A DNA stretch of 10,412 nucleotides from an uncultured Collinsella sp. (GCA_900548075.1 URJD01000049.1:1-10412), one strand, 5' to 3'. Shown: positions 1 to 5,605, numbered from the stretch's first letter. The notes: a model not told the origin generated them from the letters alone. Numbers and translations are program-made.

Positions 1-1199
1 ACCGTGCGCAGCGTGAAGAGCGTCTGTTCCAGCCCGATGCCATGGGCGGTGCCGCTAACGTCAACCAGCATCGCAGCGAGTTCAAGACGGCCTCGATTCC
101 CGCGCAGCAGCAGGATGCGGCGTCTTATACTGCGGCGCCTGCCGCGCAAGCCCAATCCGAGCAGTCTTCCTCTGCTTTCCTTTCCGGGTTGACCGGTGCC
201 TTCCAGCGTCGTCATGCCGATGATGGCGTTCCCACCATCGCTCGTGCCGCAGACGCCATGGACGAGGCCGAGGCCTGGTCCATGATCGATAGCATGCTCG
301 ACGACGATTCGCCGGTGAGCTGCGACCCTGCGCGCTCACGCGACGTCTATCAAGTCGCCATCGATGAGCTTACTAACGGTGGCCAGACCGGCTCTTACAA
401 CCGCGATGACATCGCTGCCGCCGCGCGCGCCGTGTCGGGCTCTCAGGCCGCCCCTGCGGGCAGCACGGCGGCCTTCGTGGCGCTCGTTGCCAATGCGGCC
501 GCCAGCAATACCTATAGCGCTCCCTCCACGGACGCGAACGCCCCTGCCGGCGCTTCGTACGCCGACGAAGCCATGGCTGCCGACGAGGAGGCCGTTGCCG
601 CTCGCCGTGCCGCCGAAAGTTCGCTGTGGGGTGCCCCCGCCCAGCAGCAGGCGGCTGAGGCTGCGCCGTACAACGCGAATCTTGCCAGCATGCCCATCAT
701 CACCGATGCCGCGGGCGTAGACCTCGACGATCTTGACGAACCTGCTGCCATCACCGCATCGATTGACGCCCAGGATCGCATCGACACCGGCGACCTTCCC
801 GACGCCTCGCTTGAGGTTGATGTTCCCATGGCCGATTACTCAGGCCACGAGGACATGTGGGCTGCCGCCTCCGCGATTCTGGATGAGATCGACGAGCCTG
901 CCCCCGTTGCGGCTCCCGCTCCCGTCGCTGCCCCTCAACCTGCTGCTCCCGCCTATGTCGGCCGTCACAGCGCTGTGCTCCCCGAGGATACCGCCCGTAT
1001 CTCGCGCGAGAGCATTGAGCGCGCCGAGGCCATTGCAGCCGGCATTATGGAAAACCGTCGTCATGAGCGTGTCAATCAGATCCTCGAGGAAGAGATCGAG
1101 CGCCTGCAGTCCTCGACTGCCAAGCGTACGGGCCGTGCCTACCTGAGCGTTATCGAGGGCGGCACCGCCAGCTTTGCGCCGCTTCGTGCCGAGGCTTAG
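1..1199 (+). CDS. Alanine-rich acidic protein of unknown function (5' end cut by window)
   Basis: The frame is open from base 3, upstream of the first in-window ATG at 42, so this is the C-terminal part of a longer protein; about 399 residues are visible. I do not recognise the family. Composition is dominated by Ala, Asp, Glu and Pro. There is no membrane segment, so this part is probably soluble and largely disordered. Numbering from the Met at 42, two short acidic tryptophan motifs occur: AWSMIDSMLDDD (78-89) and MWAAASAILDEID (272-284). A Pro-Ala linker (285-303) follows, then a charged, probably helical stretch (about 317-360) rich in Arg and Glu that could form a coiled coil. The TAG stop is 7 bases before the ATG of the VanZ-like gene, which suggests co-transcription and perhaps translational coupling. 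Reality as a gene is supported by length, codon bias and tight spacing; function is unknown. Confidence 0.75.
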   Translation, partial: RAQREERLFQPDAMGGAANVNQHRSEFKTASIPAQQQDAASYTAAPAAQAQSEQSSSAFLSGLTGAFQRRHADDGVPTIARAADAMDEAEAWSMIDSMLDDDSPVSCDPARSRDVYQVAIDELTNGGQTGSYNRDDIAAAARAVSGSQAAPAGSTAAFVALVANAAASNTYSAPSTDANAPAGASYADEAMAADEEAVAARRAAESSLWGAPAQQQAAEAAPYNANLASMPIITDAAGVDLDDLDEPAAITASIDAQDRIDTGDLPDASLEVDVPMADYSGHEDMWAAASAILDEIDEPAPVAAPAPVAAPQPAAPAYVGRHSAVLPEDTARISRESIERAEAIAAGIMENRRHERVNQILEEEIERLQSSTAKRTGRAYLSVIEGGTASFAPLRAEA

Positions 1200-1206
1200 C
1201 TTTCGC

Positions 1207-1656
1207 ATGGTGAAGCTCAATCGAAAATGGGCAGTCGCGACCTGCCTGATGGCGCTCTTGATCTGGGGCAATTCGCTGGTTCCCGGCTCGGGGTCGGGTT
1301 CGCTGAGCCTGACGGTCATGGAGGCCGTCCGCGGATTTTTGCACGGCGTGGGACTTCCGTATGAGTGGGTGACCAACTTTGTGGTTCGCAAATGCGCACA
1401 TTTTACTGAGTATATGGTGCTCGGCATCTTGGCGACGCACGCCTTTGATTTCGAGGGCCGGCGCACCTTTGACGTGCTGCTGCCCACGGCGGTGTTCCTG
1501 CTGTTGATTCCCTCGATTGACGAGACGATCCAGCTCTTTGTGCCGGGACGTGCCGGCATGATTACCGATGTGATGATCGATTGCTGCGGGGCAGCGACGG
1601 GCGTCGCGCTCCGATACCTCTTACGGTCGCTGATAAGCGCCAAAAAGGCCGCCTAG
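1207..1656 (+). CDS. VanZ-family small membrane protein
   Basis: This 149-residue protein has about four hydrophobic segments (roughly residues 8-24, 62-80, 90-105 and 122-138), as in VanZ-like proteins. Characteristic family motifs are visible: RKCAHFTEYMVLG (61-73) and the DETIQLFVPGRAG block (105-117), followed by a D-V-M-I-D segment and a Gly-rich last helix. VanZ itself gives low-level teicoplanin resistance, but most homologues in anaerobes are not resistance genes and their role is unclear. The ATG at 1207 was chosen because homology begins soon after it. A TTG at 1174 in the same frame would overlap the upstream gene and has no better ribosome site; GAGG at 1191-1194 is a weak, rather distant Shine-Dalgarno for 1207. 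The stop codon lies inside the stem of the terminator at 1647-1682. Family assignment is good; substrate and role are unknown. Confidence 0.85.
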   Translation: MVKLNRKWAVATCLMALLIWGNSLVPGSGSGSLSLTVMEAVRGFLHGVGLPYEWVTNFVVRKCAHFTEYMVLGILATHAFDFEGRRTFDVLLPTAVFLLLIPSIDETIQLFVPGRAGMITDVMIDCCGAATGVALRYLLRSLISAKKAA

Positions 1657-1682
1657 GACATGTTACTTGGTCCTAGGCGGCC
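1647..1682. terminator. Bidirectional intrinsic terminator between convergent genes
   Basis: A perfect 13-bp stem, GGCCGCCTAGGAC (1647-1659) and its complement (1670-1682), encloses a 10-base loop. Five A residues directly before it (1642-1646) give a U-run for minus-strand transcripts, and a T-rich stretch follows on the plus strand. It sits between the 3' ends of the VanZ-like gene and the ROK kinase and can serve both. The VanZ-like TAG (1654-1656) is within the left arm. Confidence 0.9.
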
Positions 1683-1766
1683 TTGTTCGTTTTGGGGCTT
1701 CTGCGGGGTGTGACGGCTCTATCTTGCGATTCGGTTCGCGCCACGCCACCGCGTCCTCCGTTGGAC

Positions 1767-2657
1767 TTACTGGAGCGCTTTCGCACCCAGGGCCAGGCAG
1801 CCCATGATGCCCTGCTTGCCCTCGAGGCTGTTGTTGACGATATAGCTATCGATGTCGGCCATTTCGGGCGTGACGATATAGCCGTTGAGCATCTCGGCGC
1901 ACTTTTTGCGGGCGAGCGGCACGATGGGGGTGTGGTCGGCAACGCCGCCGCCGATAACGATCTTCTGCGGGGCATAGCACAGGATGTAGGTCATGAGCGC
2001 CTGCGCCAGATAACCGGCGAGCAGGTCCATCGCCTCGGCATCGTCGGCCATATCGCCGGCGCTCTTGCCGCCCCAACGCTTCTTGACGCCGGGGCCGGCA
2101 ATGAGGCCCTCCAGGCAATTGTCGTGAAAGGGGCAGGCACTGTGCTCGCCAATGGTGTCGCGTGGGTCACGCGTGACCAGGATGTGGCCGGCCTCGGGGT
2201 GCATCATGCCGTGGACGAGCTGACCGCCCGAAAGCACGCCGGCGCCCACGCCGGTACCGATCGTCAGGTAGACCACGTCGGTGAGACCCTTGGCGCAACC
2301 AAAGGTGACCTCGCCCAGGCAGGCGACGTTGACGTCGGTATCATAGCCACAGGGGATGTTGAGCTCGTTTTGGATGGTGCCCAGCAGGTCAAAGTAGCGC
2401 CATGCGGTCTTGGGCGTCTCCAGGATCTTGCCGTACTGGGGCGAGGCGGGGTTGACCGCGGTGGGGCCAAACGCGCCGATCCCCAGGGCGGTGATGCCCT
2501 TGTCGGCAAACCATGCGTTGACGGCCTCGACGGTTTCCTGCGGGGTCGTGGTCGCGATCTGCTCGCGCTCCAAGACCGTACCGTCCGCATAGCCCGTGGC
2601 GCACACCATCTTGGTGCCGCCGGCCTCAAGCGCTCCGATAAGCTGCTGCTCTGCCAT
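1767..2657 (-). CDS. ROK-family sugar kinase, fructokinase-like
   Basis: A 296-residue cytoplasmic kinase, the usual length for bacterial ROK fructokinases and related hexokinases. It likely phosphorylates a hexose, probably fructose, with ATP. Visible motifs are the N-terminal phosphate loop GALEAGGTK (8-16), the catalytic aspartate region with TDVN (Asp108), a second phosphate motif LTIGTGVGAG (131-140), and the zinc cluster expected of ROK kinases (His158, Cys175, His178, Cys181, followed by LEG). HPEAGH (153-158) matches the ROK substrate-contact region. The ATG at 2657 follows a good ribosome site (GAGAGGA, six bases away). No transporter or glycosidase gene lies beside it, so the sugar is inferred only from resemblance to the ScrK/GmuE type; glucose or mannose specificity cannot be excluded. 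A promoter with flanking palindromes lies at 2696-2731, and the gene ends at the shared terminator. Confidence 0.9.
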   Translation of the reverse strand: MAEQQLIGALEAGGTKMVCATGYADGTVLEREQIATTTPQETVEAVNAWFADKGITALGIGAFGPTAVNPASPQYGKILETPKTAWRYFDLLGTIQNELNIPCGYDTDVNVACLGEVTFGCAKGLTDVVYLTIGTGVGAGVLSGGQLVHGMMHPEAGHILVTRDPRDTIGEHSACPFHDNCLEGLIAGPGVKKRWGGKSAGDMADDAEAMDLLAGYLAQALMTYILCYAPQKIVIGGGVADHTPIVPLARKKCAEMLNGYIVTPEMADIDSYIVNNSLEGKQGIMGCLALGAKALQ

Positions 2658-2693
2658 AGTGTTCCTCTCTCCGGGACGAATTGCTCCTTTTCT

Positions 2694-2731
2694 AAAGTAT
2701 AGCGCTCTAAAATAATTAAGAAAGCGCTATA
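2694..2731 (-). promoter_or_regulatory. Kinase promoter with paired palindromic operator candidates
   Basis: On the minus strand a near-consensus -10, TATACT, lies at 2701-2696; the -35 region is poor, which fits a regulated promoter. Perfect 9-bp inverted arms TATAGCGCT (2698-2706) and AGCGCTATA (2723-2731) flank an AT-rich centre. Each arm contains the palindrome AGCGCT, and the two centres are 22 bp apart, about two helical turns. This layout suggests a dimeric or tetrameric repressor covering the promoter. The regulator is not in the window. Confidence 0.5.
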
Positions 2732-2734
2732 AAA

Positions 2735-2771
2735 AGAAACCTCGCAGCCCAACGAGCGGTTCGAGGTTTCT
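2735..2771 (-). terminator. Intrinsic terminator after the aminotransferase gene
   Basis: Read on the minus strand, AGAAACCTCG (2771-2762) pairs perfectly with CGAGGTTTCT (2744-2735) around a 17-base loop and runs straight into TTTT. It starts about 28 bases after the aminotransferase stop codon and lies upstream of the kinase promoter, so it separates the two units. Confidence 0.85.
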
Positions 2772-2798
2772 CTGGTGCCTTTAGTTGCTGGGCTGTCC

Positions 2799-3980
2799 TT
2801 ACTCGCGCGGCTTGATTTTATCACGCAGGGACTTAAGGTTCTCCAGCGCGGCGTTGAGCGTTTCGTCGCGTTTGGCAAAGTGGAAGCGGATCAGGTGATT
2901 GACGGGCTCGCGGAAGAAGCTCGAGCCCGGAACGGCGCCCACGCCCACCTTTGAGGCCAAATCCTCGCAGAAGTCCAGGTCGCTGTCGTAGCCAAACTCT
3001 GAGATGTCCATCATCACGTAGTAAGCTCCCTGTGGCACGTTGTGCGTGAGGCCGATGCTATCGAGACCCTGGCAGAAAAGGTCGCGCTTGGCGGTGTAGA
3101 GGTCGAGGACCTCCTGGTAATAGCTGTCGTCGAAGTTGAGGGCGGTAACGACGGCCTCCTGCAGGGGAGCGGCGGCGCCCACGGTCAGGAAGTCGTGGAC
3201 CTTTTTTATACGCTCAGTAATCTCGGCAGGGGCGATGGTATAGCCCAGTCGCCAGCCGGTAATGGAGTAGGTCTTGGACAGCGAGCTGCAGCTGATGGTG
3301 CGCTCGAACATGCCGGGCAGCGTTGCCATATAGACATGCTCGTGGGGCGCATAGACGATGTGCTCGTAGACTTCGTCGGTGATGCAGTAAGCATCGTACT
3401 TTTTGCACAGATCGGCGATAAAGGTGAGCTCCTCGCGCGTAAAGACCTTGCCGCAGGGGTTGGACGGGTTGCACAGGACAATGGCCTTGGGATCGTTGTC
3501 GCGGAAGGCCGCCTCGAGGACCTCGCGATCGAAGTCGAAGGTGGGCGGGTTCAGCGGCACATAGACGGGCTCGGCTCCCGAGAGGATCGTGTCGGCGCCG
3601 TAGTTCTCATAGAAGGGCGAGAAGATGACGACCTTGTCGCCGGGGTTCGTGACCGTCATCATGGCGGCCATCATGGCCTCGGTGGAGCCGCACGTGACCA
3701 CGATGTTCTCGTTGGGGTTGATCGGCATGCCCATAAAGTGCTCCTGCTTGGCGGCGAGCGCCTCGCGCATGGCCTGAGAGCCCCAGGTGATGGAGTACTG
3801 GTGATAGAGCGGCTTGGGGTCGGTCGCGATGGTGCTGAGGCTCTCGAGCAGCTGTGCCGGGGGATCGAAGTCGGGGAAGCCCTGCGAGAGGTTAACGGCA
3901 CCGTACTTATTGGAGATGCGTGTCATGCGACGGATGACGGATTCGGTAAACGTTGCCGTGCGGTTAGAGAGTTCTTTCAT
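2799..3980 (-). CDS. Pyridoxal-phosphate aminotransferase, class I/II
   Basis: A 393-residue fold-type I aminotransferase that moves an amino group between an amino acid and a 2-oxo acid. Visible landmarks, numbered from the chosen start: the SQGFPDFDPP motif (32-41), the CGSTEA phosphate-binding turn, NPSNPCG (171-177), TDEVYEH with Asp202 and Tyr205, and SSLSKTYSITGWRLGY with the PLP-binding Lys236. IRFHFA near the C-terminus holds the probable substrate-carboxylate Arg. The NLSQGFPDF signature resembles the kynurenine aminotransferase/YbdL methionine aminotransferase branch more than classical AspC, but the substrate cannot be read from sequence. The start is the ATG at 3978-3980 because AAAGGA lies five to six bases before it; the ATG at 3998 in the same frame lacks such a site. 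It is a single-gene unit with its own terminator at 2735-2771. Confidence 0.92.
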   Translation of the reverse strand: MKELSNRTATFTESVIRRMTRISNKYGAVNLSQGFPDFDPPAQLLESLSTIATDPKPLYHQYSITWGSQAMREALAAKQEHFMGMPINPNENIVVTCGSTEAMMAAMMTVTNPGDKVVIFSPFYENYGADTILSGAEPVYVPLNPPTFDFDREVLEAAFRDNDPKAIVLCNPSNPCGKVFTREELTFIADLCKKYDAYCITDEVYEHIVYAPHEHVYMATLPGMFERTISCSSLSKTYSITGWRLGYTIAPAEITERIKKVHDFLTVGAAAPLQEAVVTALNFDDSYYQEVLDLYTAKRDLFCQGLDSIGLTHNVPQGAYYVMMDISEFGYDSDLDFCEDLASKVGVGAVPGSSFFREPVNHLIRFHFAKRDETLNAALENLKSLRDKIKPRE

Positions 3981-4064
3981 GCCGGTCCTTTCGAGCATTT
4001 GCAGTGTGGCAAGTTTACTCCTATGAAACCGGTGGGATTTGCTCGAAATAGCCTCGAAAAACTC

Positions 4065-4083
4065 TTTTCAAAATTCTTGAAAA
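4065..4083. promoter_or_regulatory. AT-rich inverted repeat between divergent units
   Basis: TTTTCAA (4065-4071) and TTGAAAA (4077-4083) form a 7-bp inverted repeat around five bases. It lies between the aminotransferase start and the tRNA promoter, a plausible position for an operator of the aminotransferase gene. It could also be a chance AT-rich palindrome. Confidence 0.3.
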
Positions 4084-4090
4084 TTGGGGC

Positions 4091-4119
4091 TTGCATCGCG
4101 TGGCGTTCCTTGCAATAAT
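4091..4119 (+). promoter_or_regulatory. Candidate promoter of the tRNA-His/tRNA-Lys unit
   Basis: TTGCAT (4091-4096) and AATAAT (4114-4119) are separated by exactly 17 bases. Transcription would begin near 4126, about 20 bases before tRNA-His. The transcript would open with the small hairpin GCGC-GAA-GCGC (4126-4136). The -10 is close to consensus; the -35 is moderate. Confidence 0.55.
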
Positions 4120-4146
4120 AGTCGAGCGCGAAGCGCACAGGACACG

Positions 4147-4223
4147 GTGGGTGTAGCTCAGTTGGCTAGAGCGACGGGTTGTGGTCCCGTAGGTCGAGGG
4201 TTCGAGTCCCTTTACCCACCCCA
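4147..4223 (+). tRNA. tRNA-His (anticodon GTG)
   Basis: A full cloverleaf can be folded. The acceptor 5' strand GTGGGTG (4147-4153) pairs with 4213-4219, with one G-T pair. The D arm is GCTC/GAGC. The anticodon stem ACGGG/CCCGT (4174-4178, 4186-4190) has a seven-base loop with GTG at 4181-4183. The T arm holds the usual TTCGA core. G4146 can be the extra 5' G that pairs with discriminator C4220, a histidine tRNA hallmark. CCA is encoded at 4221-4223. It is the first gene of a two-tRNA transcript, 22 bases ahead of tRNA-Lys. Confidence 0.97.
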
Positions 4224-4245
4224 GTTCTTGCTTCGTGTTGATATC

Positions 4246-4318
4246 GGGTCGTTAGCTCAGTTGGTAGAGCAGGGGACTCTTAATCCCAAGGTCCAGGGTT
4301 CGACCCCCTGACGGCCCA
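4246..4318 (+). tRNA. tRNA-Lys (anticodon CTT)
   Basis: The acceptor strand GGGTCGT (4246-4252) pairs with ACGGCCC (4311-4317), including one G-T pair, and A4318 is the discriminator. The D stem is 4255-4258/4267-4270. The anticodon loop CTCTTAA (4277-4283) places CTT at 4279-4281. The T stem is CAGGG/CCCTG. The first anticodon-stem pair (G4272-A4288) is a mismatch. The bases after A4318 read CCC, so CCA is not fully encoded, unlike tRNA-His. The last 17 bases of the gene are repeated at 4479-4495. Confidence 0.96.
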
Positions 4319-4325
4319 CCCAAAG
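4302..4325 (+). repeat. Direct repeat A, copy 1 (tRNA-Lys 3' end plus 7 bases)
   Basis: These 24 bases, 17 from the 3' end of tRNA-Lys and 7 beyond it, occur again without change at 4479-4502. Duplicated tRNA 3' ends are the usual mark left by integrases that recombine at tRNA genes. Confidence 0.9.
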
Positions 4326-4331
4326 ATTGTT

Positions 4332-4362
4332 AAAGCGACTGGCACAGGCTGGTCGCTTTTTT
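4332..4362 (+). terminator. Intrinsic terminator of the tRNA unit
   Basis: AAAGCGAC (4332-4339) pairs with GTCGCTTT (4352-4359). The stem can extend inward with two G-U pairs to a four-base loop at 4344-4347. It ends in a run of T residues and begins 14 bases after tRNA-Lys. Confidence 0.88.
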
Positions 4363-4395
4363 GTTGACCTCGCATGGGGTCGAACCCGTCGGGGC
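4357..4395 (+). repeat. Direct repeat B, copy 1
   Basis: A 39-base block that begins in the T-run of the tRNA terminator and recurs at 4535-4573 with one difference (C4371 versus T4549). Its core, 4376-4387, is the exact reverse complement of the tRNA-Lys T arm GGGTTCGACCCC (4296-4307). Confidence 0.88.
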
Positions 4396-4478
4396 GCGAA
4401 GCTGAGGAAATGCGTGAGCATTTACCAGCGCAGCGCGCAGGGCGCAAAGCGCCGCAGCGGGTGCCTGCAAAGCAGGCT
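4396..4478 (+). repeat. Hairpin-dense segment between the duplicated tRNA ends
   Basis: About 80 bases lie between repeat B copy 1 and repeat A copy 2, with a row of small perfect hairpins: AAATGC-GTGA-GCATTT (4408-4423), GGCGC-AAA-GCGCC (4441-4453) and GCCTGC-AAA-GCAGGC (4463-4477). A minimal GC-GAA-GC (4396-4402) precedes them. No protein function is credible; the open frame across it has no ribosome site. It may be a small mobile palindromic element, a degraded tRNA-region insert or a structured RNA. Confidence 0.7.
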
Positions 4479-4502
4479 GACCCCCTGACGGCCCACCCAA
4501 AG
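4479..4502 (+). repeat. Direct repeat A, copy 2 (orphan tRNA-Lys 3' end)
   Basis: An exact 24-base copy of 4302-4325 with no tRNA body in front of it; instead it follows a hairpin. It is too short to be a tRNA. It could be an attachment-site remnant or the tail of a second tRNA-Lys gene that was lost. Confidence 0.88.
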
Positions 4503-4511
4503 CAAGTTAAG

Positions 4512-4540
4512 ACAGTCAATGAAAGTTGGCCGTTTTTTTT
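4512..4540 (+). terminator. Second, diverged terminator behind the orphan tRNA end
   Basis: ACAGTCAA (4512-4519) pairs with TTGGCCGT (4526-4533) with one mismatch and one wobble, followed by eight T residues (4533-4540). Its position relative to repeat A matches the terminator of tRNA-Lys, but the stem sequence differs, so the arrangement rather than the sequence was kept. Confidence 0.55.
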
Positions 4541-4573
4541 GTTGACCTTGCATGGGGTCGAACCCGTCGGGGC
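4535..4573 (+). repeat. Direct repeat B, copy 2
   Basis: A near-exact copy of 4357-4395, with one mismatch. It ends 10 bases before the dinD stop codon, so dinD directly adjoins the duplicated tRNA flank. Confidence 0.88.
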
Positions 4574-4583
4574 ACAGCTGCTT

Positions 4584-5444
4584 TCACAGATCGAGTCTAC
4601 CCTGGGGATCGGTAAAACCGTCAGTACCCTCCTTGAGTTTCTTCTCGTCTGCCTTCACGCGACGCTCGAGCTTTTTTGTATCCTCGGCAGGCGGTAGGTT
4701 CTCGGGGACAATTCCGCGGTCGATGAGGCTGCCACGCACGCTTGTGTTGTTCTCGACGTGCTCTTGCTTGATCTGGTCCAGGCCGTACAGGTCGTGTTCC
4801 TCGGCGTTGAAGGCCGTCATCGAGTTCGTAAGGTCCTTTGCTTTGATGAGGACATCGGCTAACCTGTCCGCCAATGCCGCGCTCTTGGGTACGCCGAGCT
4901 GCTGCTTCATTTCCGCCGTGCTTCTGCCGCCGAATAACGCCTCATCGCCCTTCGACTTGATGATCGCGAATCCTTTGGAGTCCACGCCGCGTTTGAACGC
5001 AATACCCGAGAGCTGTTTCTCTGAATCGGATAGCGAGTGGCGCGCCTGCAAGCGCTGAATCTCTGCGAAGCGCTGCTCTATGAGCTCTTGGCGGCGCGTC
5101 TGCACGGCAAAGTATGCCTGGGCGAGTGCGATCTCTGGCTTGTTTGAATCTCCGTTCTGGGCGATTAAATAGCATGCATAGCGCGTAAGTTTGTAGTCTT
5201 TAACCGCGCGAGCGGCGACACCGGCAGTTACCATTTTCGTGGTATCACGAAAATGGGAATCAACTGGAGTTTTGTTTGTTTCGCACGAGACTTTTGCCCT
5301 CTTAACAACTTCGGCGAAGTTCTCCCATCGAGTGTACCCCATGGGTTCCATTAAATCGCGTGCGAGCCAATACTCAACGCCGTCTTCTACATGGGCGTAG
5401 CTATCAAGTTCGACACGCCACTTCTCGATATCACTACTGTCCAT
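4584..5444 (-). CDS. dinD: DinD-family DNA-damage-inducible protein
   Basis: A 286-residue protein that I recognise as DinD-like, close to the 274 residues of E. coli DinD. The N-terminal half (about 1-125) is BRO-N-like, with the W-x-ARDLMEPMGYTRWENF segment, VKRAKVSC and the K-x-Y-K-L-TRYACYLIAQNGD block typical of the family. The middle (about 145-200) carries the FKRGVDSKGFAIIKSKGDEALFGG-type core, and the C-terminal tail is charged. E. coli DinD is SOS-induced and binds RecA, limiting strand exchange; its role here is inferred. The ATG at 5444 has a strong AGGAGG four bases upstream. I see no LexA box of the GAAC-N4-GTTC type in the leader. A small hairpin lies at 5473-5487. The gene looks somewhat less GC-rich than its neighbours and touches the tRNA-Lys duplication, which hints at acquisition. 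Confidence 0.88.
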   Translation of the reverse strand: MDSSDIEKWRVELDSYAHVEDGVEYWLARDLMEPMGYTRWENFAEVVKRAKVSCETNKTPVDSHFRDTTKMVTAGVAARAVKDYKLTRYACYLIAQNGDSNKPEIALAQAYFAVQTRRQELIEQRFAEIQRLQARHSLSDSEKQLSGIAFKRGVDSKGFAIIKSKGDEALFGGRSTAEMKQQLGVPKSAALADRLADVLIKAKDLTNSMTAFNAEEHDLYGLDQIKQEHVENNTSVRGSLIDRGIVPENLPPAEDTKKLERRVKADEKKLKEGTDGFTDPQGRLDL

Positions 5445-5472
5445 ATCTCCTCCTCGCTGGTCTATTTTCTAT

Positions 5473-5487
5473 GCGGGCTTTGCCCGC
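5473..5487 (-). other. Small hairpin in the dinD leader
   Basis: On the minus strand GCGGGC and GCCCGC pair perfectly around an AAA loop, 28 bases before the dinD ATG. It has the same G-C-AAA-G-C closing pattern as the hairpins at 4441-4453 and 4463-4477. There is no T-run, so it is probably not a terminator. Confidence 0.6.
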
Positions 5488-5527
5488 TCTGTATTCAGAA
5501 TAAGGATACGCTGTCGTGCGGACACGA

Positions 5528-5563
5528 ATGGGCCCCGTGCCACTTCGAGCTCACGGGGCCCAT
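5528..5563 (-). terminator. Strong hairpin downstream of the FAD oxidoreductase, possible terminator
   Basis: A perfect 12-bp stem, ATGGGCCCCGTG (5528-5539) with its complement (5552-5563), encloses 12 bases. It begins about 43 bases past the oxidoreductase stop codon. Neither strand has a clear T-run after it, so termination may be weak or Rho-assisted, or the hairpin may protect the 3' end of the mRNA. Confidence 0.5.
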
Positions 5564-5605
5564 AGATATCGATTAGTTGTGTTCTGCTTTAGATGGGTGT
5601 CCAGT

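Noticed and set aside
1683..2702. Long plus-strand open frame opposite the ROK kinase
   Set aside because: Antisense shadow; the minus strand has all ROK motifs and a good ribosome site.
3042..4118. Long plus-strand open frame opposite the aminotransferase
   Set aside because: Antisense shadow of a gene with clear PLP motifs.
4396..4478. CRISPR array or tRNA gene in the hairpin-dense segment
   Set aside because: There is no regular repeat-spacer pattern, and no cloverleaf can be built; only the orphan 3' tail of tRNA-Lys follows.
4374..4697. Open frame across the tRNA duplication and the end of dinD
   Set aside because: No ribosome site, runs through repeats and a terminator and then antisense to dinD; a by-product of the repeated GC-rich sequence.
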